Below are positions 16,386 through 26,573 of a DNA stretch of 64,000 nt, piece by piece. The stretch is from Pannonibacter indicus (GTDB lineage Bacteria; Pseudomonadota; Alphaproteobacteria; Rhizobiales; Stappiaceae): the NCBI RefSeq assembly GCF_001418225.1, contig NZ_LIPT01000003.1, positions 434,001 to 498,000 on the forward strand, read 5' to 3'. The position numbers were made by a program, and so were the translations under genes. The notes beneath the pieces were generated by a model. That model saw only the letters and a list, made by a program, of their open reading frames with translations. It ran no database searches and was not told the origin of the DNA. How positions within the stretch are numbered: position 1 is the stretch's first letter; every line of letters begins with the position of its first letter.

Positions 16386-18305
16386 TCAGGCGCGCAGGGC
16401 AAAACCGGCGGCGTCCTTGCCCAGCACCTCGAAGACCTTGCGCATGATGCCTTCGGCGTTGAGGCCTGCGTCGCGGTACATCACGTCCGGCTTGTCGTGG
16501 TCCTGATAGCGGTCGGGCAGGGTCATGGTGCGCACCTTGAGGCCTTTGTCCAGCGCGCCAAGCTCGGCCAGCGCGCTCAGCACATGGCTGCCGAAGCCGC
16601 CGACGGAGCCTTCCTCGACGGTGATCAGCACCTCGTGCTCGCGTGCGAGCCGCGTCAGCAGGTCCAGATCCAGCGGCTTGGCGAAGCGGGCATCGGCCAC
16701 GGTCGTCGAAAGACCGGCCGCATCCAGCTCATGCGCCGCCGTCATGCACTCCGCCAGACGGGTGCCAAAGGACAGCAGCGCCACCTTGGTGCCTTCCTTG
16801 CGGATGATGCCCTTGCCGATCGGCAGCACCTGCCCGCGTTCCGGCAGCTCGATGCCAAGGCCCTCACCACGCGGATAGCGGAAGGAGATGGGGCCTTCGT
16901 CATAGGCTGCAGCGGTTGCCACCATATGCTTCAGCTCGGCTTCGTCGGCGGCCGCCATCACCACAAAGCCGGGCAGGCAGGCGAGGAAGGCCGTGTCGAA
17001 GGCACCGGCATGGGTGGGGCCATCGGCACCTACCAGTCCCGCACGGTCGATGGGAAAGCGCACGGGCAGGCCCTGGATGGCTACGTCATGCACGACCTGA
17101 TCGTAGCCGCGCTGCAGGAAGGTGGAATAGATGGCGACGAAAGGCTTGTAGCCCTCGCTGGCAAGGCCCGCACCAAACGTGACGGCATGCTGTTCGGCAA
17201 TGCCGACGTCGAAGACACGGGTGGGGAACACCTGCTGCATCAGGTCAAGGCCCGTGCCGTCGGGCATGGCTGCGGTGACGCCGACGATCTTCTCATCACG
17301 CTCGGCCTCTTCCACCAGCGCACGGGCAAAGACGCTGGTGTAGCTCGGCGCATTGGCCTTGGGCTTGTCCTGCTTGCCGGTGATCACATCGAAGCGCGCG
17401 ACGCCGTGATACTTGTCCTTGGCGCCTTCTGCCGGGGCGTAGCCCTTGCCCTTCTGCGTGACCACGTGAATGAGCACCGGCCCCTGATGGGTGTCGCGCA
17501 CATTCTTCAGGACGGGCAGCAGATGGTCCATGTTGTGGCCATCGACCGGGCCGACATAGTAGAAGCCCAGTTCCTCAAACAGAGTGCCGCCGGTCCAGAA
17601 GCCGCGGGCATATTCCTCGGCCCGCGCCGCCTTTTCCTGCAGCTGGCGCGGCAGGGTGTGGGCAATCTTCTTGGCAGCATCGCGCAGCGACTTGTAGGCC
17701 GGGCCCGAAACGAGCCGTGCCAGATAGGCGGACATGGCGCCCACCGGCGGAGCGATGGACATGTCGTTGTCGTTGAGGATGACGATCAGCCGCGAGTTGA
17801 GCGCACCGGCGTTGTTCATGGCCTCATAGGCCATGCCGGCGGAGATCGATCCGTCGCCGATGACGGCGATGACATTGTTGCTGCGCCCGTCCAGATCCCG
17901 CGCCACGGACATGCCGAGGCCGGCGGAGATGGATGTGGAGGAATGGGCCGCGCCGAAGGGATCAAACGGGCTTTCGCTTCGCTTGGTGAAGCCCGAAAGG
18001 CCGCCCGGCTGGCGCAGGGTGCGGATGCGGTCGCGCCGTCCGGTCAGGATCTTGTGCGGGTAGCACTGGTGCCCCACGTCCCAGATCAGCCGGTCATCGG
18101 GAGTGTTGAACACATAGTGCAGCGCCACTGTCAGCTCGACGACACCGAGGCCCGCGCCAAGGTGGCCGCCGGTCTGTGAGACTGCATCAATTGTCTCCAG
18201 ACGCAGTTCCTCGGCCAGCTGGCGCAGGTCGCTCTCGGGCAGGGCGCGCAGGGCGTCCATGCCGGTGATCCCGTCAAGCAAAGGGGTATGCGGCTTAGAA
18301 GACAC
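16386..18305 (-). CDS. dxs: 1-deoxy-D-xylulose-5-phosphate synthase
   Basis: DXS joins pyruvate and glyceraldehyde 3-phosphate to open the MEP isoprenoid pathway; it needs thiamine diphosphate. The protein, about 639 residues, carries the TPP motif [18 protein letters not shown], the N-terminal [23 protein letters not shown], and the transketolase part [10 protein letters not shown]. The family start looks like 'PHTPLLD'. I chose GTG at 18305 ([11 protein letters not shown]), with GGAG 11 bases upstream. A TTG at 18332 and a GTG at 18317 are in frame but add residues the family lacks. There is no ATG start. Confidence 0.95.
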   Translation of the reverse strand: MSSKPHTPLLDGITGMDALRALPESDLRQLAEELRLETIDAVSQTGGHLGAGLGVVELTVALHYVFNTPDDRLIWDVGHQCYPHKILTGRRDRIRTLRQPGGLSGFTKRSESPFDPFGAAHSSTSISAGLGMSVARDLDGRSNNVIAVIGDGSISAGMAYEAMNNAGALNSRLIVILNDNDMSIAPPVGAMSAYLARLVSGPAYKSLRDAAKKIAHTLPRQLQEKAARAEEYARGFWTGGTLFEELGFYYVGPVDGHNMDHLLPVLKNVRDTHQGPVLIHVVTQKGKGYAPAEGAKDKYHGVARFDVITGKQDKPKANAPSYTSVFARALVEEAERDEKIVGVTAAMPDGTGLDLMQQVFPTRVFDVGIAEQHAVTFGAGLASEGYKPFVAIYSTFLQRGYDQVVHDVAIQGLPVRFPIDRAGLVGADGPTHAGAFDTAFLACLPGFVVMAAADEAELKHMVATAAAYDEGPISFRYPRGEGLGIELPERGQVLPIGKGIIRKEGTKVALLSFGTRLAECMTAAHELDAAGLSTTVADARFAKPLDLDLLTRLAREHEVLITVEEGSVGGFGSHVLSALAELGALDKGLKVRTMTLPDRYQDHDKPDVMYRDAGLNAEGIMRKVFEVLGKDAAGFALRA

Positions 18306-18459
18306 GCTTTGGGTCACTCCATGACACGGCAATGATGCGGCGCAAACAAGGTTTGAGCCTTACACCAACCATCTGGGCGGCGCAAACCGTTCGGCAAGGC
18401 CCGTCAGGTTCCGGAGCGGGAGTCGTGAAGCGAATGGCAATCCAAGCGCTGAAAAATCG

Positions 18460-18591
18460 TACCATATGCCCCCGATTGTCACCCGAAAGGGTGATGCAGC
18501 AAGGTTTGAAATGTCCTAAGGGTTACGCGTGGTCGATGGGGCCACGTGCACAGTGATAACTTGGACCGTGTTTCGGCACGGTCCTTTTTTT
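18460..18591 (+). ncRNA. Candidate small RNA ending at a strong terminator
   Basis: The 370-bp space between dxs and the LuxR gene has no convincing coding frame, but it ends in a textbook terminator on the plus strand, although no plus-strand gene lies upstream. Before it are a GNRA hairpin, TCACCC-GAAA-GGGTGA, at about 18480-18495 and a second hairpin with arms CGTGG and CCACG near 18530-18545. This suggests a short independent transcript. No family match is recognised and no clear promoter is seen. Confidence 0.3.
18563..18591 (+). terminator. Intrinsic terminator, plus strand
   Basis: GGACCGTG (18563-18570) pairs with CACGGTCC (18577-18584), followed by seven T. Just after it is a perfect inverted repeat TTGACG-TTG-CGTCAA (18602-18616), which could be an operator or a hairpin for the opposing transcript. 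Confidence 0.75.
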
Positions 18592-18675
18592 GTGGTTTTG
18601 GTTGACGTTGCGTCAATTTACTGCGAGTCGTCTGGTTTGGACTGGTCCGGCAGATTCGGCAGTTTTACCGAGGGA

Positions 18676-19869
18676 TCAGCAGTACAAGCTTGCCAGCCTG
18701 TAGACTGTCTGCGCCAGTTCCAGCTGGGAGCGGGTACCCGTTTTCTCGTAGATACGGCGCAAATGCGTTTTGGCCGTGTTGCGGGTGACCGACAGTGAGT
18801 CCAGCGTATCGGTCAGCGATCCGCTTGCGACCAGAAACTGCACCAGCCGGGCCTCGCTTCTGGACAGGCCATAAACCGCCTGCAAGGCTGCACTGATCTC
18901 GGCAGGAATGCCGCGCGGCAGGTGTATGCGTATCACCAGCTGTGAGGGCCTTTCCTGACCGTCCTGGCCGCTGAGCTCCAGCACGATGCGGCAAGGTGTC
19001 CCGCTTTCGGTGATCAGAACAATTTCCTGCGGATTCGTGTCTGGTTGCCGTTTGTCAGGCCGGATCGCCCCAAGCAGAAGCCCCGGAGCCATCTTGTCGG
19101 CCATTGGCTCGAAAAGCTCTTCCAGTTCCCGTGACAGAATGTTGAGCCGCCCGTTGCGGACTTCGAGGATCTGGTTCAGCCCGAGTTCTTCCAGAGCCGG
19201 CCCCCGGCTCACGATGATGCGGCGCATCGGGTCCATCAGCATGGACAAGTGGCAGCCCGAGCCAGCCATCAGCGCCGCCTGTCCGGCCTCCAGACGGGCC
19301 TGCCTGACGCGGGATGCGCATTCAAGGGCGATGTTGAGCCGCTTTGACAGCAGGTCAACATAGTGGAACTCCTGAACGTCAAAAGAGGGCTGCGATTGGG
19401 AGCGGCAGGCGACGAGCAATGCCTTGTACCCGTCCTTTTCGTGGACGCGGGTCATCAGCGCCTTGGTGTAATGCAGGCTGTCCCTTGCAGGAGAGCGTTC
19501 CAGCTCGTGCTGTTGCGCCGGGCAGATGATCTTGCGCTTGCAATGGTAGGTCAGCAGGCCGGCATCATGCAGCATGTAGGCGATGACAGATTTGCCGCTC
19601 TCCACCTGACTGCGGGCCAGGTGAATGAGCATCGGCTCGGCGGCAGAGTGGTCACAGAAGCTGCCATCGTGACGGCCATCCGGGCCGAACGTCATGAGAA
19701 GCAGTTGCGCCTCAAGATGCTGTTCCAGGGCAGCGCAGACTGTGCTCCACCCGGCAGGCTCAAGCACCGCCTCAAACACGCTATCGAGCATCTGGTTGAA
19801 GGCAGAGGCTGCATCCTCAGGGCCGCTGCCGCCGAAAATTCTCTTGCCTCCGTTTGCATCCATGATCAC
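18676..19869 (-). CDS. LuxR-type transcriptional regulator
   Basis: A 397-residue protein. Its C-terminal 65 residues are a LuxR helix-turn-helix: LSRSEARLVQFLVASGSL, then TRNTAKTHLRRIYEKTGTRSQLELAQ. The long N-terminal part has no named sensor domain that I recognise, but contains Cys-rich pieces (CHCKR-like and IICPAQQ). No response-regulator receiver domain is present. GTG at 19869 has GAGG five bases upstream; ATG at 19863 is the alternative. It splits dxs from xseB, which are usually closer, so it may be a later insertion. Its target is unknown. Confidence 0.8.
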   Translation of the reverse strand: MIMDANGGKRIFGGSGPEDAASAFNQMLDSVFEAVLEPAGWSTVCAALEQHLEAQLLLMTFGPDGRHDGSFCDHSAAEPMLIHLARSQVESGKSVIAYMLHDAGLLTYHCKRKIICPAQQHELERSPARDSLHYTKALMTRVHEKDGYKALLVACRSQSQPSFDVQEFHYVDLLSKRLNIALECASRVRQARLEAGQAALMAGSGCHLSMLMDPMRRIIVSRGPALEELGLNQILEVRNGRLNILSRELEELFEPMADKMAPGLLLGAIRPDKRQPDTNPQEIVLITESGTPCRIVLELSGQDGQERPSQLVIRIHLPRGIPAEISAALQAVYGLSRSEARLVQFLVASGSLTDTLDSLSVTRNTAKTHLRRIYEKTGTRSQLELAQTVYRLASLYC

Positions 19870-19892
19870 TCGAGCCTCACATGACGGGCCGT

Positions 19893-20162
19893 TCAGGCCT
19901 CGGGGTCAAGCGGCACGGTCTTGGCGGCGCGGCCGTCAGCGCCAAGCTGGATCTTTTCCACCTTTTCTTCCGCTGCTTTCAGAAGCTGGTCGCAACGGGC
20001 ACGCAGGCGGTCGCCGCGCTCATACATCTCGATGCTCTTCTCCAGCGGCACATTGCCCTGTTCCAGAGCCCTCACGATGCTTTCCAGCTGGCTCAGCGCC
20101 TCTTCAAAGGACAGGGCAGCCAGAGCCGCAGCTTCGTCATGGGAAAGCGTTCCGTTCGCCAT
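19893..20162 (-). CDS. xseB: Exonuclease VII small subunit
   Basis: An 89-residue protein with the XseB pattern: SFEEALSQLESIVRALEQGNVPLEKSIEMYERG, then LLKAAEEKVEKI. XseB binds the large subunit XseA through a long helical hairpin and is needed for degradation of single-stranded DNA. XseA is not in this window. The gene lies 90 bp after the deacetylase-family gene on the same strand, a common alphaproteobacterial arrangement. Confidence 0.95.
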   Translation of the reverse strand: MANGTLSHDEAAALAALSFEEALSQLESIVRALEQGNVPLEKSIEMYERGDRLRARCDQLLKAAEEKVEKIQLGADGRAAKTVPLDPEA

Positions 20163-20252
20163 GGTGTCATCCTCGCCGGTTGGTCAGTCTGGCGACCCTT
20201 GCCGGAACGCTGCCGGGCGTCAAGCCTGACAATCCTGTTTTGCTGAAGTTTC

Positions 20253-21182
<930 letters not shown>

Positions 21183-21294
21183 GGAACTGCGCTCCTCCGC
21201 AAGAACAGGGGTGCCAGTGAGCGGCATTTCATCCCGGCCTGTCAATCCGTGAGGTCACGCTTGCGCTGATTGCTGAGGAGAAGGAAACTTGAGG

Positions 21295-21420
21295 GGCAGC
21301 AGACAAAAGAAAGGACTTGGCCACAAGGTCAAGTCCTTCTGAAGGTGCGAGCATCGCTATGCTCGGGGGAGGTCCGCTGCATCTCCTGTCCTCAAGACTA
21401 TTGGTAGCTGATTCTGTGCC
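21295..21420 (-). ncRNA. Candidate small RNA between tsaC-type gene and deacetylase gene
   Basis: On the minus strand this 410-bp gap has, in order, a CU-rich stretch ACCTCCCCC, a perfect hairpin CGAGCAT-AGCG-ATGCTCG (21348-21365) and a second strong hairpin ending in TCTTTTGTC. That is the layout of trans-acting small RNAs with an exposed anti-Shine-Dalgarno segment. No coding frame of note exists here. No promoter is clear, and no known family is claimed. Confidence 0.45.
21311..21338 (-). terminator. Terminator of the candidate small RNA
   Basis: AAGGACTTG (21311-21319) and CAAGTCCTT (21330-21338) form a perfect stem. On the minus strand it is followed by TCTTTTGTCT. It lies some 250 bp beyond the end of the upstream minus-strand gene, which supports a separate transcript. 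Confidence 0.65.
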
Positions 21421-21592
21421 GCCTCACGCAGGTGATTACAGTAAAAAATGCCGGTGAGGCTGTGCATAAGCCAGCTTATCAACGGGGGGCAACGGGTCTG
21501 ATATTGGTGAAATATTCAGGCAGGTAAAATGCTTACGCGGATCAGCCTAGGAAATTTCAGCAGGATGACGTCCTGGTTTGACCAGTGTGCGC

Positions 21593-22579
21593 TTACCTTG
21601 GGGCAGCAGCGCGCCGCAGCCTGTCGTTGATCGCCTCGCCCAGTCCTTCTCCGGGGATCGCCTGCACTGCGATGACGGCGGCACCGCTCGCATCCAGCTG
21701 GCGCAGGGCGGAGAAGAGATTGGCGGCTGCTTCCACCAGATCGCCGGTGGGAGAGAGGTTGAGGCAGGCCTCTGCCTGATCTGCACCGGGCAGACCTTCG
21801 GGGCCAAACAGCAGCGCGGCCTCACCAACTGCGATGCTGTTGGCCTCAATCCGCACAGCGGCGGCGGGGGCGTAATGGGAGGTCAGCATGCCGGGGGCCT
21901 GCGGCGCGTGATCATCGGCGGCGGCGCGGATCAGGCGGCAGCCCAGCACCGCTTCAATCTCTTCCGCCGGAACGCCGCCGGGCCGCAGCAGCGCAGGTGT
22001 CTCGCCGGTCAGGCTGACAATGGTGGATTCGATGCCGATGGGGCAGGGGCCTGCGTCGATCACATGGGCCACCTTGTCCCCCAGATCCGCAATCACTGCA
22101 TCCGCATCTGTTGTGGAAATGCGGCCCGAGAGATTGGCGCTGGGGGCAGCCAGCGGACGGCCGAGCCGGCTGGCCAGCCAGCGCATGACGGGTGCGGCAG
22201 GCACGCGCAGCGCGACGCTGTGGAGTCCGGCGGTCGTCAGGCTGGCGATGGGGGATGCTGGATTGCGCGGCACCACCATGGTCAGCGGCCCCGGCCAGAA
22301 GGCAGCGGCCAGCGCTTTTGCCCTGTCATCGAACAGGCCGTGCTGCTCCGCTGCTTCAAGGCTCTCCACATGCGAGATCAGAGGATTGAAGTTCGGCCGC
22401 CCCTTGGCTTCATAGATGCCGGCACAGGCGCGCCCGTTCGTGGCGTCGGCGGCGAGGCCGTAGACGGTTTCCGTCGGCACGGCCACCAGCTTGCCCCCGG
22501 CCAACGCCTCCACCACCGGCTGAAGCAAGCCGGACATCATCCAGTCGGTGGACTTCAAATCGATGGGCCAGCGCTGCAT
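21593..22579 (-). CDS. L-threonylcarbamoyladenylate synthase (Sua5/YrdC family)
   Basis: A 328-residue two-domain Sua5-type enzyme. The N-terminal YrdC domain shows VAVPTETVYGLAADAT and YEAKGRPNFNPLISHV, and a C-terminal Sua5 domain follows from about residue 210 (GMLTSHYAPAAAVRIE). It makes threonylcarbamoyl-AMP from threonine, bicarbonate and ATP, the first step towards t6A37 in tRNA. ATG 22579 has GGAG seven bases upstream. It is divergent from the acyl-CoA dehydrogenase gene. Confidence 0.93.
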   Translation of the reverse strand: MQRWPIDLKSTDWMMSGLLQPVVEALAGGKLVAVPTETVYGLAADATNGRACAGIYEAKGRPNFNPLISHVESLEAAEQHGLFDDRAKALAAAFWPGPLTMVVPRNPASPIASLTTAGLHSVALRVPAAPVMRWLASRLGRPLAAPSANLSGRISTTDADAVIADLGDKVAHVIDAGPCPIGIESTIVSLTGETPALLRPGGVPAEEIEAVLGCRLIRAAADDHAPQAPGMLTSHYAPAAAVRIEANSIAVGEAALLFGPEGLPGADQAEACLNLSPTGDLVEAAANLFSALRQLDASGAAVIAVQAIPGEGLGEAINDRLRRAAAPR

Positions 22580-22652
22580 TCTGGGGCTCCGGAAGCCGGG
22601 GCGGCTGCGCTGTGCCAACAGGAAACGGCGCGGCCTGCCTCTGGGTAATGTA

Positions 22653-22680
22653 TTGACGTTTACGTAAACTGCGGTACGTT
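22653..22680 (+). promoter_or_regulatory. Promoter with GTTTACGTAAAC palindrome
   Basis: TTGACG (22653-22658) and TACGTT (22675-22680) are 16 bp apart, forming a plausible promoter. The perfect 12-bp palindrome GTTTACGTAAAC (22658-22669) fills the spacer. Its sequence and place resemble sites of LiuR-like MerR regulators of acyl-CoA degradation. Confidence 0.5.
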
Positions 22681-22767
22681 CGCAGGAGACACATGAGATG
22701 CGCGGCTTTTGCGGACTTCAGCGGTTCGCGTCAAGCACCAAGCGTATCCGGATCAGGGAGAAACGGG

Positions 22768-24558
22768 ATGTACCGCGCGCCGCTCGCCGAAATTGCCTTC
22801 ACGCTCAAGCATGTGGCCGGACTGCCGCAAGTCCGTGATGCCTATGGTGCGGAGGAATTGGGCGAGGATCTGATCGAGGCCATTCTGACAGAGGCCGGAC
22901 GTTTCGCCGCCGAGGAAATCGCCCCGCTCAACAAGATCGCCGACAGGCAGGGCACCCCCTTCGCCAACGGCACGGTGACGACGCCCGATGGGTGGCGTGA
23001 TTGCTATCACCGCTGGATCGACGGCGGCTGGAACGCGCTGGCCGCCACCACGGATTTCGGCGGGCAAGGCCTGCCGGTGATGCTGAACATCGCTGCGCTG
23101 GAAATCTGGAACTCTGCCTCCATGGCTTTCGCCCTTGGCCCGACTCTGACCATGGGCGCCGTCGAGGCGCTGGAGAAGCATGCGGCGCCGGAGCTGCAGG
23201 AGAAGTACCTTGCCAAGCTCGTGTCCGGCGAGTGGATGGGCACCATGAACCTGACCGAGCCGCAGGCAGGCTCCGACCTCAATGCGCTGAAGGCAAGGGC
23301 GGAACGCAATCCGGATGGCAGCTACCGCATCTTCGGGCAGAAGATCTTCATCACCTATGGCGAGCACGATCTCACGGACAACATCATCCATCTGGTGCTT
23401 GCCCGCCTTCCGGATGCGCCTGCGGGCACGCGCGGCATTTCACTCTTCCTCGTGCCGAAATTCTTCGTCAATGATGACGGCTCGCTGGGGGCGCGCAATG
23501 ATGTGCGCTGCGCAGGCATCGAGCACAAGCTCGGCATCCACGGCTCGCCCACCTGCACCATGATCTATGGTGACGAGGGCGGCGCCACCGGCTGGCTGAT
23601 CGGCGAGGAAAACCGGGGCCTCGCCTGCATGTTCACCATGATGAACAACGCCCGCCTCGCGGTGGGCGTGCAGGGGCTGGGTGTGTCCGAACGTGCCTTC
23701 CAGCAGGCGCTCGCCTATGCGCTGGACCGGCGGCAGGGCCGGGCTCCGGGTGACAAGGGGGAGGGCATGAGCCCGATTGCCCTGCATCCGGACATCAAGC
23801 GCACCTTGCTGGCCATGCAGGCCCGCACGCAGGTTGCCCGTGCCATCTGCTATTCCTGTGCCCATGCCATCGACATGGCGCATCTGGCTGCAACGCCGGA
23901 AGAGCGGACGCATTGGGCAAGCCGCGCCGGGCTGCTGACGCCCATCGCCAAGGCGCTCTCCACCGACTTCGGCGTGGAATCGGCCTCACTCGGCGTTCAG
24001 GTTCACGGAGGCATGGGCTTCATCGAGGAGACGGGGGCCGCCCAGCACCTGCGCGATGCGCGCATTGCTCCGATCTATGAGGGCACCAACGGCATTCAGG
24101 CAATCGACCTCGTGCAGCGCAAGCTGCCGCTGGAGGGTGGGGCGCATGTGGACGGGTTCATCGCCGAACTGAAGGCCATCGCAGAAGCTGCTGCTGGCCA
24201 CAGTGATGCAGATATCAAGGCCGCAGCCGCCCATCTTCTGCCCGCTCTCGACGGGCTGGCCTCCGCAACAGCCTGGCTGAAGCAGGCGCAGGCCGATGGC
24301 CGGGTGGCGGAAGCGCTGGCGGGCGCCACGCCCTATCTGCGGCTGGCCGGTCTGGTGCTGGGCGGTGCGCTGCTGATCAAGGGCGCAATGGCGGCTGACG
24401 GGCAGAACCCGGCAGCGGAGGCCCACCGCCGCCTGCTGGCACGGCACTTTGCCGAAACGCTGCTCGGCGAGACGGCGGGCCTTGCCCGCGATGTCACCGG
24501 AGCGGCGGGCGCAATCCTTGCCTTCGACCCGGCTGCCCTTTCAGCCCGCATCGGCTGA
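22768..24558 (+). CDS. Acyl-CoA dehydrogenase with extended C-terminal domain
   Basis: A 596-residue flavoprotein of the long acyl-CoA dehydrogenase branch, similar to DmdC-type proteins with an additional C-terminal domain. Visible parts are LTEPQAGSDLNALKARA (substrate and FAD region), KIFITYGEHDLTDNI, and QVHGGMGFIEETGAAQHLRDARIAPIYEGTNGIQAIDL, the conserved region with the catalytic Glu of YEGTNGIQ. It oxidises an acyl-CoA thioester at carbons 2-3 in the cytoplasm. GGGAGA precedes the ATG at 22768; an ATG at 22693 lies closer to the promoter but has no good ribosome site. The enoyl-CoA hydratase gene follows after 40 bp. Confidence 0.92.
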   Translation: MYRAPLAEIAFTLKHVAGLPQVRDAYGAEELGEDLIEAILTEAGRFAAEEIAPLNKIADRQGTPFANGTVTTPDGWRDCYHRWIDGGWNALAATTDFGGQGLPVMLNIAALEIWNSASMAFALGPTLTMGAVEALEKHAAPELQEKYLAKLVSGEWMGTMNLTEPQAGSDLNALKARAERNPDGSYRIFGQKIFITYGEHDLTDNIIHLVLARLPDAPAGTRGISLFLVPKFFVNDDGSLGARNDVRCAGIEHKLGIHGSPTCTMIYGDEGGATGWLIGEENRGLACMFTMMNNARLAVGVQGLGVSERAFQQALAYALDRRQGRAPGDKGEGMSPIALHPDIKRTLLAMQARTQVARAICYSCAHAIDMAHLAATPEERTHWASRAGLLTPIAKALSTDFGVESASLGVQVHGGMGFIEETGAAQHLRDARIAPIYEGTNGIQAIDLVQRKLPLEGGAHVDGFIAELKAIAEAAAGHSDADIKAAAAHLLPALDGLASATAWLKQAQADGRVAEALAGATPYLRLAGLVLGGALLIKGAMAADGQNPAAEAHRRLLARHFAETLLGETAGLARDVTGAAGAILAFDPAALSARIG

Positions 24559-24598
24559 TGGCTGGGATTCTGACGGTACGTGAAGCGGGGAGGGCGGT

Positions 24599-25345
24599 AT
24601 GATCCGTCATGAAAGCAGGGATGGCGTGAACCTCGTCAGGTTCGACCGGCCAGACAAGAAGAATGCCATCACCGGCGAAATGTATCTCTCCCTCGTCGAC
24701 GGGTTGATGTCGGGTGAGGCGGACGCAAGCATCGGTTGCCACCTGATCAGTGGCTCGCCCGGCGCCTTCACCGCTGGCAATGATATTGCCGACTTCATGC
24801 GCTACGCCTCGCAGGGCGACCTGTCTGATACACCTGTGCTGAAGTTCCTGTCGGTGCTTGCCCGGCTGGAAAAGCCGCTGGTTGCGGCGGTGGACGGGCT
24901 TGCCATCGGCGTCGGCACCACGCTGCTGTTTCATTGCGACATGGTCTATGCCACGCCGCGCACGGTACTGCGCACGCCGTTTGTTGATCTGGGGCTTGTG
25001 CCGGAGGCTGGCTCCAGTCTGCTGGCACCGCGCATCATGGGCCACCCGCGCGCCTTTGCGCTTCTGTGCCTTGGTGATCCCTTCACGGCGGAGGCGGCGC
25101 GTGAGGCGGGCATCGTCAATCATGTGGTCAGCGAGGCCGATCTTGAAACGGCGGCCTTTGATTGTGCCAGCCGCATTGCCGCCCGTCCGCGCGAGGCCAT
25201 GGCCCTCTCCCGCCGCCTGCTGCGCGGGGACCGGACGGAGGTTCTGGCACGGATGGACGAGGAAGCCCTCATCTTCGGCCAGCGCCTTTCCTCACCGGAA
25301 GCCGCCACCGCCTTTGCGGCCTTCATGGGCAAAGGAAAGGAGTGA
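24599..25345 (+). CDS. Enoyl-CoA hydratase/isomerase family protein
   Basis: A 248-residue crotonase-fold protein. The oxyanion-hole region is ISGSPGAFTAGNDIADF, and AAVDGLAIGVGTTLLFHCDMVYATPRTVLRTPFVDLGLVPEAGSS is the second conserved block. The PEAG sequence replaces the PGxGGTQ of classical hydratases and is more typical of delta3-delta2-enoyl-CoA isomerase or PaaG-like members. It is co-directional with the acyl-CoA dehydrogenase gene and is probably in the same fatty or branched acid pathway. A strong terminator follows. Confidence 0.88.
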   Translation: MIRHESRDGVNLVRFDRPDKKNAITGEMYLSLVDGLMSGEADASIGCHLISGSPGAFTAGNDIADFMRYASQGDLSDTPVLKFLSVLARLEKPLVAAVDGLAIGVGTTLLFHCDMVYATPRTVLRTPFVDLGLVPEAGSSLLAPRIMGHPRAFALLCLGDPFTAEAAREAGIVNHVVSEADLETAAFDCASRIAARPREAMALSRRLLRGDRTEVLARMDEEALIFGQRLSSPEAATAFAAFMGKGKE

Positions 25346-25417
25346 GCCGGGAGGGCGTGGTGTAGGCTGAACGTCTGTGGGCACCTGACCACCCGAAGCT
25401 GGCAGATTCAAACAAAT

Positions 25418-25445
25418 CAGCCCGCCGGACCACTCCGGCGGGCTG
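25418..25445. terminator. Bidirectional terminator
   Basis: CAGCCCGCCGG (25418-25428) and CCGGCGGGCTG (25435-25445) form a perfect 11-bp stem, followed by TTTCATTT on the plus strand. It ends the acyl-CoA operon and lies between convergent genes. Confidence 0.85.
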
Positions 25446-25475
25446 TTTCATTTCTGTTTGTCCCAATGATCCCGG

Positions 25476-26435
25476 TCAGTCGAACTCGGGGCCGCGGGCC
25501 GGGTAGGGGGTGACTTCCCGCCAGGCCTTCATCAGCGTTTCCAGCTCTTCATCCGCATGCGGTGGCAGAACGATTTCGAGGCGGACCAGAAGGTCGCCAT
25601 GGCCGCCGTTCTTCGTCGGCAAGCCCTTGCCCTTGAGCCGCATGATCTTGCCGCTGCTGGAGCCGGGCGGAATGGTGAGATAGGCCGCGCCGTCGAGCAG
25701 CGGCGTGCGCACCTTCGCGCCCAGAACCGCTTCGTAGAGCGCCAGCGGCAGATCGAGATGCAGATCGTTGCCCCGCACCGAGAACAGCTTGTGCGGCTTC
25801 AGGCGGATTTCGATTACCGCATCGCCCGCAGCCCCGCCATTGATACCGGGCTGGCCCTGGCCGCGCAGGCGGATCTTGTCGCCCTCCACGGTTCCGGCCG
25901 GGATCTTCATGTCGATGGTCTTGCCGTTGGGCAGGGTAACGCGGGTCTTGCCGTCGCGGCCCAGCTCTTCGATTGTCACCTGCGCGATCATCTCGACGGT
26001 CTTGCCGGCACGGGGGGCGCCGCCGCGCGCTGCGCCCGGATCCCCGGCAAAGCCGCGCGCTCCAGCGCCGCTTCGCCTTGCTCCGAAACCGCCGAGAATG
26101 TCGTTCAGGATGTCGTCAAAGGCGCCACCCGTAAAGCCGCCGCCTGCACCGCCGCGTGCAGAACCTTCGCGGAAGCCGTCGAAGCCTTCAAAGCCATGCG
26201 CCTGAAAGCGCGGCTTGCCATCGGCGCCGATCTCGCCCCGGTCGAACTTCTGGCGCTTCTCCTTGTCGCCCACAATCTCGTAGGCCTGGTTGATTTCGGA
26301 AAAGCGTGCCTGTGCATTCGGATCATTGGCGTTCTGATCCGGGTGATACTGCTTTGCAAGCTTGCGGAAGGCCCGTTTGATGTCCGCTTCGCTTGCCGTT
26401 TTGGTTACGCCAAGAACGGAGTAAGGGTCTTTCAT
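25476..26435 (-). CDS. DnaJ-type co-chaperone without zinc finger (CbpA-like)
   Basis: A 319-residue protein. An N-terminal J domain (residues 3-66) carries HPD in KQYHPDQN and contacts DnaK. A Gly/Phe-rich linker (about 75-135) is followed by the two DnaJ C-terminal substrate-binding domains (VTIEELGRDGKTRVTLPNGKTIDMKIPAG and VLGAKVRTPLLDGAAYLTIPPGSSSGKIMRLKGKG). The four CxxCxGxG zinc motifs are absent, so this is a class B J-protein such as CbpA. ATG 26435 begins MKDPYSVLGV, the usual start. Confidence 0.92.
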   Translation of the reverse strand: MKDPYSVLGVTKTASEADIKRAFRKLAKQYHPDQNANDPNAQARFSEINQAYEIVGDKEKRQKFDRGEIGADGKPRFQAHGFEGFDGFREGSARGGAGGGFTGGAFDDILNDILGGFGARRSGAGARGFAGDPGAARGGAPRAGKTVEMIAQVTIEELGRDGKTRVTLPNGKTIDMKIPAGTVEGDKIRLRGQGQPGINGGAAGDAVIEIRLKPHKLFSVRGNDLHLDLPLALYEAVLGAKVRTPLLDGAAYLTIPPGSSSGKIMRLKGKGLPTKNGGHGDLLVRLEIVLPPHADEELETLMKAWREVTPYPARGPEFD

Positions 26436-26573
26436 TGTCAGTCCGCTATGTGGTGAAGGCGCCCGGAGCATCCGGACGCCTGATAAGTCTAGTCACGTCT
26501 CATATGGGAAGCGACAGGAAATGATGCCAGTACAAGCTTGCACGTAGCTCATGCAACGCCGGAATATCTTCTT

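Noticed and set aside
16374-18179. A 601-codon plus-strand frame opposite dxs
   Set aside because: It is antisense to a clear dxs gene, has no recognisable domain, and results from the high GC content.
21330-21405. A 17-codon frame (MQRTSPEHSDARTFRRT) as leader peptide inside the candidate small RNA
   Set aside because: Its AGGAG touches the ATG directly, leaving no spacing, and no amino-acid theme links it to a downstream gene.
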